From: Alphaproteobacteria bacterium
GTDB taxonomy: Bacteria > Pseudomonadota > Alphaproteobacteria > JAEULC01
Length of the DNA stretch: 55,134 nucleotides
Direction of reading: 5' to 3'
Assembly (NCBI GenBank): GCA_023150455.1
Contig: JAKLKW010000021.1
Coordinates: 1 to 55,134, forward strand
Shown: positions 27,872 through 35,844 of the stretch, one piece after another
How the letters are laid out: the number at the start of each line of letters is the position of its first letter
How positions within the stretch are numbered: position 1 is the first letter of the stretch
Position numbers and translations under genes: made by a program
The notes under the pieces: generated by a model
The model's database searches: none
What the model saw: only the letters and a program-made list of their open reading frames with translations
Told to the model about the DNA's origin: nothing

Positions 27872-28825
27872 TTGCGCTTCCCGCACCGCCACCTCCTGGG
27901 AATCGAGGGGCTGTCGCCCGACGAGATCACCTTCCTGCTCGACCTCGCCGACAGCTACGTGCAGCAGAACCGCGAGGCGGACAAGAAGAGCACGATCCTG
28001 CGCGGCCGCACGATCATCAACCTGTTCTTCGAGAGCTCGACGCGCACGCGCACCTCGTTCGAGCTGGCCGGCAAGCGGCTCGGCGGCGACGTCATCAACA
28101 TGTCGGTGTCGACCTCGTCGATCAAGAAGGGCGAGACGCTGATCGACACGGCGATGACCTTGAACGCGATGCACCCGGACGCGCTGGTCGTGCGCCATCC
28201 CGATTCGGGCGCGGTCGCGCTGCTGGCGCAGAAGGTCAACTGCGCCGTGATCAACGGCGGCGACGGCAGCCACGAGCATCCGACCCAGGCGCTGCTCGAC
28301 GCGCTGACCATCCGCCGCCGCCGCGGCAGGCTGCAGGGCCTGCTGGTCGCGATCTGCGGCGACATCCTGCACAGCCGCGTCGCGCGCTCGAACATCCAGC
28401 TCTTGCAGACCATGGGCGCGCGCGTGCGCCTGATCGCGCCGCCGACCCTGCTGCCCGCTTGCGCCGAGCGGCTGGGGGCGGAGGTTTTCCACGACATGCG
28501 CAAGGGCCTGGCCGGCTGCGACATCGTCATGATGCTCCGGTTGCAGACCGAGCGCATGCAGGGCAGCTTCGTGCCGTCGATCCGCGAGTACTTCCACTTC
28601 TTCGGCCTGGACTACGAGAAGCTGAGCGTGGCCAAGCCCGACGCTTTGATCATGCATCCGGGCCCGATGAACCGCGGCGTCGAGATCGACAGCGAGGTCG
28701 CCGACGACATCGACCGCAGCGTGATCCGCGAGCAGGTCGAGATGGGCGTGGCCGTGCGCATGGCGGTGCTCGACGCGCTGACGCGCAATCCCGACCTGCG
28801 CAACGCGCCGGCGAACGGCAAGTAG
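27872..28825 (+). CDS. pyrB: Aspartate carbamoyltransferase catalytic subunit
   Basis: The 317-residue cytoplasmic enzyme condenses carbamoyl phosphate with aspartate, the first committed step of pyrimidine synthesis. It has the carbamoyl-phosphate motif [13 protein letters not shown], the [11 protein letters not shown] substrate loop and [12 protein letters not shown] chose TTG at 27872: AGGAG lies 5 nt upstream, a promoter fits, and homologues begin just before [12 protein letters not shown]. In-frame ATGs at 27848, 27824 and 27809 lack a ribosome-binding site. It is followed by the pyrC-like gene after 16 nt. No pyrI-like regulatory subunit is visible. Confidence 0.95.
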   Translation: MRFPHRHLLGIEGLSPDEITFLLDLADSYVQQNREADKKSTILRGRTIINLFFESSTRTRTSFELAGKRLGGDVINMSVSTSSIKKGETLIDTAMTLNAMHPDALVVRHPDSGAVALLAQKVNCAVINGGDGSHEHPTQALLDALTIRRRRGRLQGLLVAICGDILHSRVARSNIQLLQTMGARVRLIAPPTLLPACAERLGAEVFHDMRKGLAGCDIVMMLRLQTERMQGSFVPSIREYFHFFGLDYEKLSVAKPDALIMHPGPMNRGVEIDSEVADDIDRSVIREQVEMGVAVRMAVLDALTRNPDLRNAPANGK

Positions 28826-28841
28826 GGGCGGCGGGCAGGCC

Positions 28842-30164
28842 ATGGCGACCGCCCTCGACCCGCAGCGCGCCAACGGCCACGCGCGCGTCGCCTATGTCAA
28901 CGCGCGGCTGATCGATCCGGCGAGCGGGCTGGACGCCAAGGGCGCCGTGCTGACCGAGGGCGAACGGATCGCCGACATCGGCCCCGGCCTGTTCAAGGAC
29001 GGCGTGCCCGCGGGCATCGAGGTGGTCGACGCCAAGGGGCTGTGCCTCGCGCCCGGGCTGGTCGACATCCGCGTGCAGCTGCGCGAGCCGGGCGAGGAGC
29101 ACAAGGAGACCATCGCCAGCGCCGGCGCGGCCGCGATCGCCGGCGGCGTCACCAGCATGGTGTGCCTCCCGAACACCGACCCGGTGATCGACGACGTCGC
29201 CGGCATCGAGTTCATCGCGCGCCGCGCGCGCGAGGTGAAGCGGGCCAAGGTCTACGCCTATGCCGCGGCGACGCGCGAGCTGGCGGGCAAGGACATCACC
29301 GAGATCGGCCTGTTGAGCGAGGCCGGCGCCGTCGGCTTCACCGACGGCGTGCGCGCCATCGCCAATGCGCGCGTGATGCGCCGGGCGCTCAGCTATTCCA
29401 CCGCCTTCGGCGCGCTGATCGTGCAGCACCCCGAGGACCCCGCGCTGGCCGACGGCGGCGTCATGAACGAGGGCGAGATCGCCACGCGCCTGGGCTTGAG
29501 CGGCATCCCCGCCTGCGCCGAGGCGCTGCTGGTCGGGCGCGACCTGCGCCTGGTGGAGCTGACCGGCGGGCGCTACCACGTCGCGCATGTCTCGACCGCC
29601 GAGACGGTGGCGCTGATCCGCGCCGCCAAGGCGCGCGGCCTGCCGGTCACCTGCGACACGGCGCCGCCCTATTTCGCGCTCAACGAGCTGGCGGTCGGCG
29701 ACTACCGCACCTTCGCCAAGCTGTCGCCGCCCTTGCGCGCCGAGCAGGACCGCCGCGCCGTGGTCGAGGGCCTGGCCGACGGCACGATCGACGCGATCGC
29801 CTCGGACCACGCGCCGCAGGACCAGGACTCCAAGCGCCTGCCCTTCGCCCATGCCGAGTTCGGCGGCATCGGGCTCGAGACGCTCCTGGCCCTCTCGCTC
29901 GAGCTCTACCACAACGGACACCTGAGCCTGCCGCAGGTGATCGAGCGCCTGTCCGCGGCGCCGGCGCGCATCCTGGGCCTGAAGGCCGGGACGCTGGAGA
30001 AGGGCGCGCCCGCCGACCTGCTGCTGTTCGATCCCGGCCGCCCGTGGGTGATCGAGGAAGCCGCGATCCGCTCCAAGTCGAAGAACACGCCGTTCGAGCG
30101 GCGCCCGGTGCAGGGCATGGCGCTCCGCACCGTGATCGACGGCCGCACCGTCTTCCGCGCATAA
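28842..30164 (+). CDS. Dihydroorotase homologue, probably catalytically inactive (PyrC')
   Basis: The 440-residue protein has the amidohydrolase fold of class I dihydroorotase, which closes carbamoyl-aspartate to dihydroorotate. Key metal residues are missing: the usual DxHxHLREPG reads DIRVQLREPG (residues 75-84, both His lost), the usual TPHHLxL region reads CDTAPPYFAL (271-280), and DHAPH reads DHAPQ (322-326). Asp322 and His249 remain. This pattern matches PyrC' proteins, such as that of Pseudomonas, which serve as structural partners of aspartate carbamoyltransferase. Its position 16 nt after pyrB supports that role. An active pyrC would then lie elsewhere. Confidence 0.85.
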   Translation: MATALDPQRANGHARVAYVNARLIDPASGLDAKGAVLTEGERIADIGPGLFKDGVPAGIEVVDAKGLCLAPGLVDIRVQLREPGEEHKETIASAGAAAIAGGVTSMVCLPNTDPVIDDVAGIEFIARRAREVKRAKVYAYAAATRELAGKDITEIGLLSEAGAVGFTDGVRAIANARVMRRALSYSTAFGALIVQHPEDPALADGGVMNEGEIATRLGLSGIPACAEALLVGRDLRLVELTGGRYHVAHVSTAETVALIRAAKARGLPVTCDTAPPYFALNELAVGDYRTFAKLSPPLRAEQDRRAVVEGLADGTIDAIASDHAPQDQDSKRLPFAHAEFGGIGLETLLALSLELYHNGHLSLPQVIERLSAAPARILGLKAGTLEKGAPADLLLFDPGRPWVIEEAAIRSKSKNTPFERRPVQGMALRTVIDGRTVFRA

Positions 30165-30201
30165 TCCGAGCGGCACCGACCACAAGCAGACCCGGTCTCC
30201 C

Positions 30202-30843
30202 GTGTTGCAGCTTCCCGCCAACTGGCAGGCGCTCTGGCCGTTCGCGCTCGGCGCGTTGATCGCCTATCTCATCGGCTCGATCCCGTTCGGGCTGCTGTTG
30301 ACCAGGGCCGCGGGCCTCGGCGACATCCGCCGGGTCGGCTCGGGCAATATCGGCGCCACCAACGTGCTGCGTACCGGGGGCAAGGGCCTCGCCGCGGCGA
30401 CGCTGCTGCTCGACGGCGGCAAGGGCACGCTCGCGGCGCTGCTGGGATTCCGCTACGGCGGGCCGGACATGGCGGTGATCGCCGCGGTGATGGCGGTGAT
30501 CGGCCACGTCTTCCCGGTCTGGCTCCGGTTCAACGGCGGCAAGGGCATGGCCACGGCGCTCGGCGTGCTGCTGGGCTTGAGCTTCCCGGTCGGCCTCGCC
30601 GCCTGCGCGACGTGGCTCGTGACCGCCGCGATCTTCCGCTACTCGTCGCTGGCAACCCTGGTCGCGATCGCCATGGCGCCGGTCTATGCGGACTTCCTGG
30701 CCAGCCGGCAATACGCCCAGGCGGCGCTGTTCATCGCGCTCCTGGTCTGGCTGCGCCACCACCAGAACATCCGCCGGCTCCTGAAGCGCGAGGAGCCGAA
30801 GATCGGCGCGCGCCGCAGCGAAGGGACACCGCGAAGCCCATGA
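30202..30843 (+). CDS. plsY: Glycerol-3-phosphate acyltransferase PlsY
   Basis: A 213-residue integral membrane acyltransferase that moves an acyl group from acyl-phosphate to glycerol-3-phosphate at the start of phospholipid synthesis. The three PlsY motifs are present: YLIGSIPFG, then RRVGSGNIGATNVLRTGGK, and FNGGKGMAT. It has about five transmembrane helices. The start is GTG. The last residues overlap the next gene (ATGA). The order pyrB-pyrC'-plsY-dprA is one I recall as widespread in alphaproteobacteria. Confidence 0.94.
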   Translation: MLQLPANWQALWPFALGALIAYLIGSIPFGLLLTRAAGLGDIRRVGSGNIGATNVLRTGGKGLAAATLLLDGGKGTLAALLGFRYGGPDMAVIAAVMAVIGHVFPVWLRFNGGKGMATALGVLLGLSFPVGLAACATWLVTAAIFRYSSLATLVAIAMAPVYADFLASRQYAQAALFIALLVWLRHHQNIRRLLKREEPKIGARRSEGTPRSP

Positions 30844-31853
30844 ACCGACGGCTGCGCGCGCGGGCCGCCGGCCTGCTGCTGCTACTGCTTGCTTTTCCCG
30901 GGCCGGCGCCGGCCCAGTCGCCGCCGCCTGCGGGGCTCGGGGCCGGCGGGATCGCGGCGTTCGAGCGCTATCGTCAGCTCGGCTTCAACAAGGTGTTTGC
31001 CGCCAACCGCGACGGCAAGTGGTCCTATCGGCAGCACGCGGACAAGACGGTCCAGGCGCTGGTCGAGGAGACGCTGCAATCCTGCAACCGCGACGCCAGG
31101 CAATCCTGCCGCGTGCTGTCCGTCAACGACCGCGACACGGCCAGCCGGGACGCTCTGTCGCTGCCCGAGACGGAAGCGCCGGCGCTCGGGCCGCTCAACG
31201 CCGCGCCGCACTATCCGATCCGCGGGCCTGCCATAGCGGCGGGCATCCTGATCTGGAGCCACGGCGTGCTGACCGGCGCCGACAACACGCGCCATCCGCC
31301 GCAGGGCTACGTCAACCGGTTCCGCGACGCCGGCTACGACGTCTACAAGTTCGACCGCCGCTGGCCCAGCCACGGCAAGGACCTCGGCACGCTGCGGTCG
31401 GCCGTCGAGACGGCACGCCAGGCCGGCTATCGCCGCGTCATCCTGGCGGGCCAGTCGGCCGGCGCGTGGCTGTCGCTCGCGGCAGCGGCCCAGGGCGCCT
31501 CGGTCGACGGCGTGATCGCCGCCGCTCCGGCGCGCTTCGGCAAGGAGATCAGCTCGACCCGGCGCGAGAAGAACCGCGATGAGCTGGGCCCGGTGCTGGA
31601 GGTGCTGGCCGGCCGCGACCTGCCCGTCGCGATCATGTTCTTCGCCGGCGACGACTACGACCCCGGCGGCCGCAGCCAGGTGGTCCAGACCCTGGTCTCG
31701 CGGGCCAGCCGGGCGCGCATCATGCTGATCGACGGGCCGCCCGGCATCACCGGGCATGGCGGCGGCGGTTCCAGCAAATTCGTCCTGGAGTACGGCGCCT
31801 GCCTTGCCGAATTCCTGCTCGAGGAAACACGCAGCCCGCCCTGCGCCGGTTGA
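30840..31853 (+). CDS. Secreted alpha/beta-hydrolase-like protein
   Basis: The 337-residue product starts with a signal peptide (MNRRLRARAAGLLLLLLAFPGPAPAQ, cleavage near residue 26). The mature part resembles an alpha/beta hydrolase: SHGVLTGADNTRHPPQGYVNRFRDAGYDVYKFDRRWPSHG, then the nucleophile elbow LAGQSAGAWLSLA (GxSxG). An Asp in FAGDDYDPGG and a His in GITGHGGGG could complete the triad. The substrate is unknown. It overlaps plsY by 4 nt and is followed directly by dprA, so it interrupts the usual plsY-dprA neighbourhood. Confidence 0.78.
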   Translation: MNRRLRARAAGLLLLLLAFPGPAPAQSPPPAGLGAGGIAAFERYRQLGFNKVFAANRDGKWSYRQHADKTVQALVEETLQSCNRDARQSCRVLSVNDRDTASRDALSLPETEAPALGPLNAAPHYPIRGPAIAAGILIWSHGVLTGADNTRHPPQGYVNRFRDAGYDVYKFDRRWPSHGKDLGTLRSAVETARQAGYRRVILAGQSAGAWLSLAAAAQGASVDGVIAAAPARFGKEISSTRREKNRDELGPVLEVLAGRDLPVAIMFFAGDDYDPGGRSQVVQTLVSRASRARIMLIDGPPGITGHGGGGSSKFVLEYGACLAEFLLEETRSPPCAG

Positions 31854-31885
31854 CGCCCGCCGGCGCACCGTCCATCGTTGCGATC

Positions 31886-33043
31886 ATGTCGCCTTCCCCC
31901 AACGACCTGATCGACCGGTTGCGCCTGATCCGCGCCGAAGGGGTCGGCACGCATACCTTCTACAAGCTTCTGCGCCGGTACGGTTCGGCCGCGCGGGCCA
32001 TTGCCGCGCTGCCCGGGCTCGGCCGGCAGGGCGGTCGCGTCGCGCCGCCCCGCGTTCCCGCCCGCGGCGAGATCGAGCGCGAGCTCAAGGCCGCGGCGAG
32101 GATCGGCGCCCGCGCGCTGGCCTGGGACCAACAGGACTATCCGCCGCTCCTGGCGCAGCTCGACGACCCGCCGCCGGTCGTCTTCCTGCGCGGCGATCCG
32201 GCCCGCGCCGGCCGGCAGGCGGTCGGCGTCGTCGGGGCGCGCAACGCGTCGGCCGGCGGCATGCGCTTCGCGGCCACGATCGCGGCCGAGCTGGCGGCGG
32301 CGGGCTTCGCCGTCGTCTCGGGCCTCGCGCGCGGCATCGACGGCGCGGCGCACCAGGGCGCGCTCGACGCCGGCCCGGGGACCGACAACCGCGGCGGCGG
32401 CACGGTCGCGGTGCTGGCCGGCGGCATCGACCAGCCCTATCCGCCCGAGCACCAGAAGCTCTACGAGCGCATCGCGGCCGAGGGCGCGGTCATCGCCGAG
32501 CAGCCGGTCGGCTGGGTGGCGCAGGCGCGCGACTTCCCGCGCCGCAACCGGCTGATCGCGGGATTGAGCCTCGGCGTCGTCGTGGTCGAGGCCGCCATCC
32601 GCTCGGGCTCCCTGATCACGGCCCGGCTGGCGGGGGAACAGGGGCGCGAGGTCTTCGCCGTGCCCGGCTCGCCGCTCGACCCGCGCTGCCGCGGCAGCAA
32701 CGACCTGATCCGCCAGGGCGCCACGCTGACCGAGAGCGCCGCCGACGTGCTGGCGGCCTTGAGCGGGCCGCTGGCCGCCCGGCCCGTGCCCCGCGCTCCC
32801 GCGGACGTCACGCAAGCCATTGAAAACACGAACGGGTCAGCCTCGGAGCCGGACGAAGCCGAGGTCGCCGCCGGGCGCCGGCGCGTGCTCGAGGCCTTGA
32901 GCCCGACCCCGGTCGAGGTTGACGAAATCATCCGGCGATGCCAATTGTCCGCCCCCGTCGTTCAGGCGGTCCTCCTGGAGCTGGAACTGGCCGGTCGGTT
33001 GAGCCGTTACCCGGGCAGCCGCGTCGCCCTGGAGCCGTCTTGA
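31886..33043 (+). CDS. dprA: DNA-processing protein DprA
   Basis: A 385-residue protein that binds single-stranded DNA and loads RecA during natural transformation. It has an N-terminal SAM-like region (LIDRLRLIRAEGVGTHTFYKLL), the Rossmann-like core with VGVVGARNASAGG, GLARGIDGAAHQGAL, FPRRNRLIAGLS and GSLITARLA, and a C-terminal winged-helix domain (about 310-385). The ATG at 31886 gives a normal N-terminus; a TTG at 31850 overlapping the previous stop would add 12 residues. It lies immediately before topA. Confidence 0.94.
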   Translation: MSPSPNDLIDRLRLIRAEGVGTHTFYKLLRRYGSAARAIAALPGLGRQGGRVAPPRVPARGEIERELKAAARIGARALAWDQQDYPPLLAQLDDPPPVVFLRGDPARAGRQAVGVVGARNASAGGMRFAATIAAELAAAGFAVVSGLARGIDGAAHQGALDAGPGTDNRGGGTVAVLAGGIDQPYPPEHQKLYERIAAEGAVIAEQPVGWVAQARDFPRRNRLIAGLSLGVVVVEAAIRSGSLITARLAGEQGREVFAVPGSPLDPRCRGSNDLIRQGATLTESAADVLAALSGPLAARPVPRAPADVTQAIENTNGSASEPDEAEVAAGRRRVLEALSPTPVEVDEIIRRCQLSAPVVQAVLLELELAGRLSRYPGSRVALEPS

Positions 33044-33109
33044 ACGATAAACGTTTGATTCGTCGGGATTTTCACGTCCCCGCGTCGACCTAACCGTCGG
33101 GAAAGCCGA

Positions 33110-35833
33110 ATGGACGTCGTCGTCGTCGAATCGCCCGCCAAGGCGAAGACGATCAACAAGTACCTGGGCAGCGGCTACACCGTGCTGGCCAGCTTCGGCC
33201 ATGTGCGCGACCTGCCGCCCAAGGACGGCAGCGTGCGCCCGGACGAGGACTTCGCCATGGACTGGCAGAGCGAAGGCCGGTCCGAGAAGCGCATCGCCGA
33301 GATCGCCCAGGCGCTGAAAGGCGCCAAGCGCCTGATCCTTGCGACCGACCCCGACCGCGAGGGCGAGGCGATCTCGTGGCATGTCCGCGAGATGCTGAAG
33401 AGCCGCAAGCTGCTGGAGAACGTCGACGTAAAGCGCGTGGTGTTCAACGAGATCACGCGCTCGGCCGTGCTCGACGCCATGCGCAACCCGCGCGAGCTCG
33501 ATCACAGCCTGATCGAGGCCTATCTCGCGCGCCGCGCGCTCGACTACCTGGTCGGCTTCACGCTCTCGCCGGTGCTGTGGCGCAAGCTGCCGGGCGCGCG
33601 CTCGGCCGGGCGCGTGCAGTCGGTCGCGCTGCGCCTGGTGTGCGAGCGCGAGGCCGAGATCGAGGCCTTCAAGAGCCGCGAATACTGGACCATCGACGCC
33701 GATTTCCGCGACCCGAACGGCACCATGGTGACGGCGCGGCTGACCCATCTCAAGGGCCGCAAGCTCGACAAGTTCGACCTGCCGACGCGCGAGGCGGCCG
33801 AAGCCGCCGTCGCCGAGATCGAGCGCCAGGGCTTCGCCGTCGTCGAGGTCGAGCGCAAGCAGGTGCGCCGCCATCCGCCGCCGCCGTTCACCACCTCGAC
33901 CCTGCAGCAGGAGGCCTCGCGCAAGCTCGGCTTCGGCGCCAGCCACACGATGCGCATCGCCCAGCGCCTGTACGAGGGCGTCGACATCGGCGGCGAGACG
34001 GTCGGCCTGATCACCTATATGCGTACCGACTCCGTGCAGCTGTCGCAGGAGGCGATCCAGGGCGCACGCCGGCAGATCCGGGGCGACTACGGTGCCGAGT
34101 ACCTGCCCGAGCAGCCGCGCGTCTACAAGAGCCCGGCCAAGAACGCGCAGGAGGCGCACGAGGCGGTTCGCCCGACCGACTTCTCGCGCCGCCCGCAGGA
34201 CGTCGCCGACCATCTCGATCCGGACCAGCGGAGGCTCTACGAGCTGGTGTGGAAGCGCGCGATGGCGAGCGAGATGGAAAGCGCCACGCTCGACCAGGTC
34301 GCGATCGACATCGCTTCGCCCGGGCGGGAGACCGTCTTCCGCGCCACCGGCTCGGTCATCCTGTTCGACGGGTTCCTGCGCCTCTACCACGAGGACGAGG
34401 ACGATCCGGCCGAGAGCGAGGACGAACGCCGCCTGCCCAACCTGAACCGGGGCGACGCGATGGCGCGCCAGGCGACGCGGCCGGAGCAGCATTTCACCCA
34501 GCCGCCGCCGCGCTATACCGAGGCGAGCCTGGTGAAGCGGCTGGAGGAGCTCGGCATCGGCCGGCCCTCGACCTATGCCAGCATCCTGCAGGTGCTGCAG
34601 GACCGGAGCTACGTGAAGCTCGAGAAGAAGCGCTTCATCCCCGAGGATCGCGGCCGGCTGGTCACGGCGTTCCTCGCCAGCTTCTTCGAGCGCTATGTCG
34701 AGTACGGCTTCACCGCCGCCCTGGAGGAGAGGCTCGACGACATCTCGGGCGCGCGCATCGACTGGAAGACCGTGCTGCGCGAGTTCTGGCAGGACTTCAG
34801 CGCCGCGGTCGCCGGCACCAAGGACCTCAAGGTGCGCGACGTGCTGGACAAGCTCGACGCCGACCTGGGGCCCCACTTCTTTCCCGAGCGCGTCGACGGC
34901 AGCGACCCGCGCGTGTGCCCGGGCTGCGGCACGGGCCGGCTCGGCCTCAAGCTCGGCCGGCACGGGGCGTTCATCGGCTGCGCCAACTATCCGGACTGCA
35001 AGTTCACCCGCCCGCTCGCGGTGATGGACGGCAGCGGCGACGCCGCCGCCGGCCTGATCGAGGCGCGCGAACTGGGCGTCGATCCGGCGACCGGCAAGAA
35101 GGTCACGCTGCGCCAGGGTCCGTACGGACCCTATGTGCAGCTCGGCGACGCGCCGCCCAAGCCCGAGGGCCCGAAGAAGCGCCGCAAGAAGGGCGAGGAA
35201 GCGGGCCCCGAGCCCGAGAAGCCGAAGCGCGCCTCGCTGCCCAAGAAGATGACGCCGGACGAGGTCGACCTGCAAAAGGCGCTGGGGCTGTTGAGCCTGC
35301 CGCGCCTGGTCGGCAAGCATCCCGAGACGGATCAGGACATCCTGGCCGGGATCGGCCGCTTCGGGCCGTATCTGAAGCATGCCGGCGTGTTCAAGTCGCT
35401 GCCGGCCGACGACGACGTGCTGACGGTCGGCATCAACCGCGCGGTCGACCTGCTGGCGCAGGCCGGCAAGGGCCGCCAGCGCCCGCCCGGCAAGGAGCTG
35501 GGCCCGCATCCCGAGGACCGGAAGCCGGTCACCCTGCACCAGGGGCGCTACGGGCCCTATGTGGCGCACGGCAAGGTCTACGCCTCGCTGCCGCGCGGCA
35601 TGAACGAGAACGAGGTGACGCTGGAACGGGCCCTGCCGCTGCTGGCGGCCCGCGTCGAGGCCAAGGGCGGCGCGCGCAAGGGCCGCGCCAGGGCCGCCGC
35701 TGCCGACGGCGAGACCGCGTCGGCGGCAAGGCCCGCCGCGAAGAGCCGCAGCGGCAAGAGCCGAACGAAGAAGCCCGCCGACGCCGAGGCCGCCGAGAAG
35801 CCGGCGCCGAAGCGGCGCGCCGTCAACGAGTAG
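33110..35833 (+). CDS. topA: DNA topoisomerase I (type IA)
   Basis: The 907-residue enzyme relaxes negative supercoils. The TOPRIM domain starts with VVVVESPAKAKTINKYLG and has the acidic motif ATDPDREGEA. The catalytic tyrosine is Tyr303 in LITYMRTDS. One four-cysteine zinc ribbon (CPGCGTGRLGLKLGRHGAFIGCANYPDC, near residues 603-630) is followed by topoisomerase repeats (GPYGPYVQLG, GRFGPYLKHAG, GRYGPYVAHG) and a Lys/Ala-rich tail of about 60 residues. This one-ribbon architecture fits alphaproteobacterial TopA. rnr starts 11 nt after the stop. Confidence 0.97.
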   Translation: MDVVVVESPAKAKTINKYLGSGYTVLASFGHVRDLPPKDGSVRPDEDFAMDWQSEGRSEKRIAEIAQALKGAKRLILATDPDREGEAISWHVREMLKSRKLLENVDVKRVVFNEITRSAVLDAMRNPRELDHSLIEAYLARRALDYLVGFTLSPVLWRKLPGARSAGRVQSVALRLVCEREAEIEAFKSREYWTIDADFRDPNGTMVTARLTHLKGRKLDKFDLPTREAAEAAVAEIERQGFAVVEVERKQVRRHPPPPFTTSTLQQEASRKLGFGASHTMRIAQRLYEGVDIGGETVGLITYMRTDSVQLSQEAIQGARRQIRGDYGAEYLPEQPRVYKSPAKNAQEAHEAVRPTDFSRRPQDVADHLDPDQRRLYELVWKRAMASEMESATLDQVAIDIASPGRETVFRATGSVILFDGFLRLYHEDEDDPAESEDERRLPNLNRGDAMARQATRPEQHFTQPPPRYTEASLVKRLEELGIGRPSTYASILQVLQDRSYVKLEKKRFIPEDRGRLVTAFLASFFERYVEYGFTAALEERLDDISGARIDWKTVLREFWQDFSAAVAGTKDLKVRDVLDKLDADLGPHFFPERVDGSDPRVCPGCGTGRLGLKLGRHGAFIGCANYPDCKFTRPLAVMDGSGDAAAGLIEARELGVDPATGKKVTLRQGPYGPYVQLGDAPPKPEGPKKRRKKGEEAGPEPEKPKRASLPKKMTPDEVDLQKALGLLSLPRLVGKHPETDQDILAGIGRFGPYLKHAGVFKSLPADDDVLTVGINRAVDLLAQAGKGRQRPPGKELGPHPEDRKPVTLHQGRYGPYVAHGKVYASLPRGMNENEVTLERALPLLAARVEAKGGARKGRARAAAADGETASAARPAAKSRSGKSRTKKPADAEAAEKPAPKRRAVNE

Positions 35834-35844
35834 TCCCGCGACCG

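Noticed and set aside
33376..35844. Long Arg-rich extension upstream of RNase R, in its frame
   Set aside because: It overlaps topA completely and has no domain until the GTG at 35845. It is read-through caused by high GC content.
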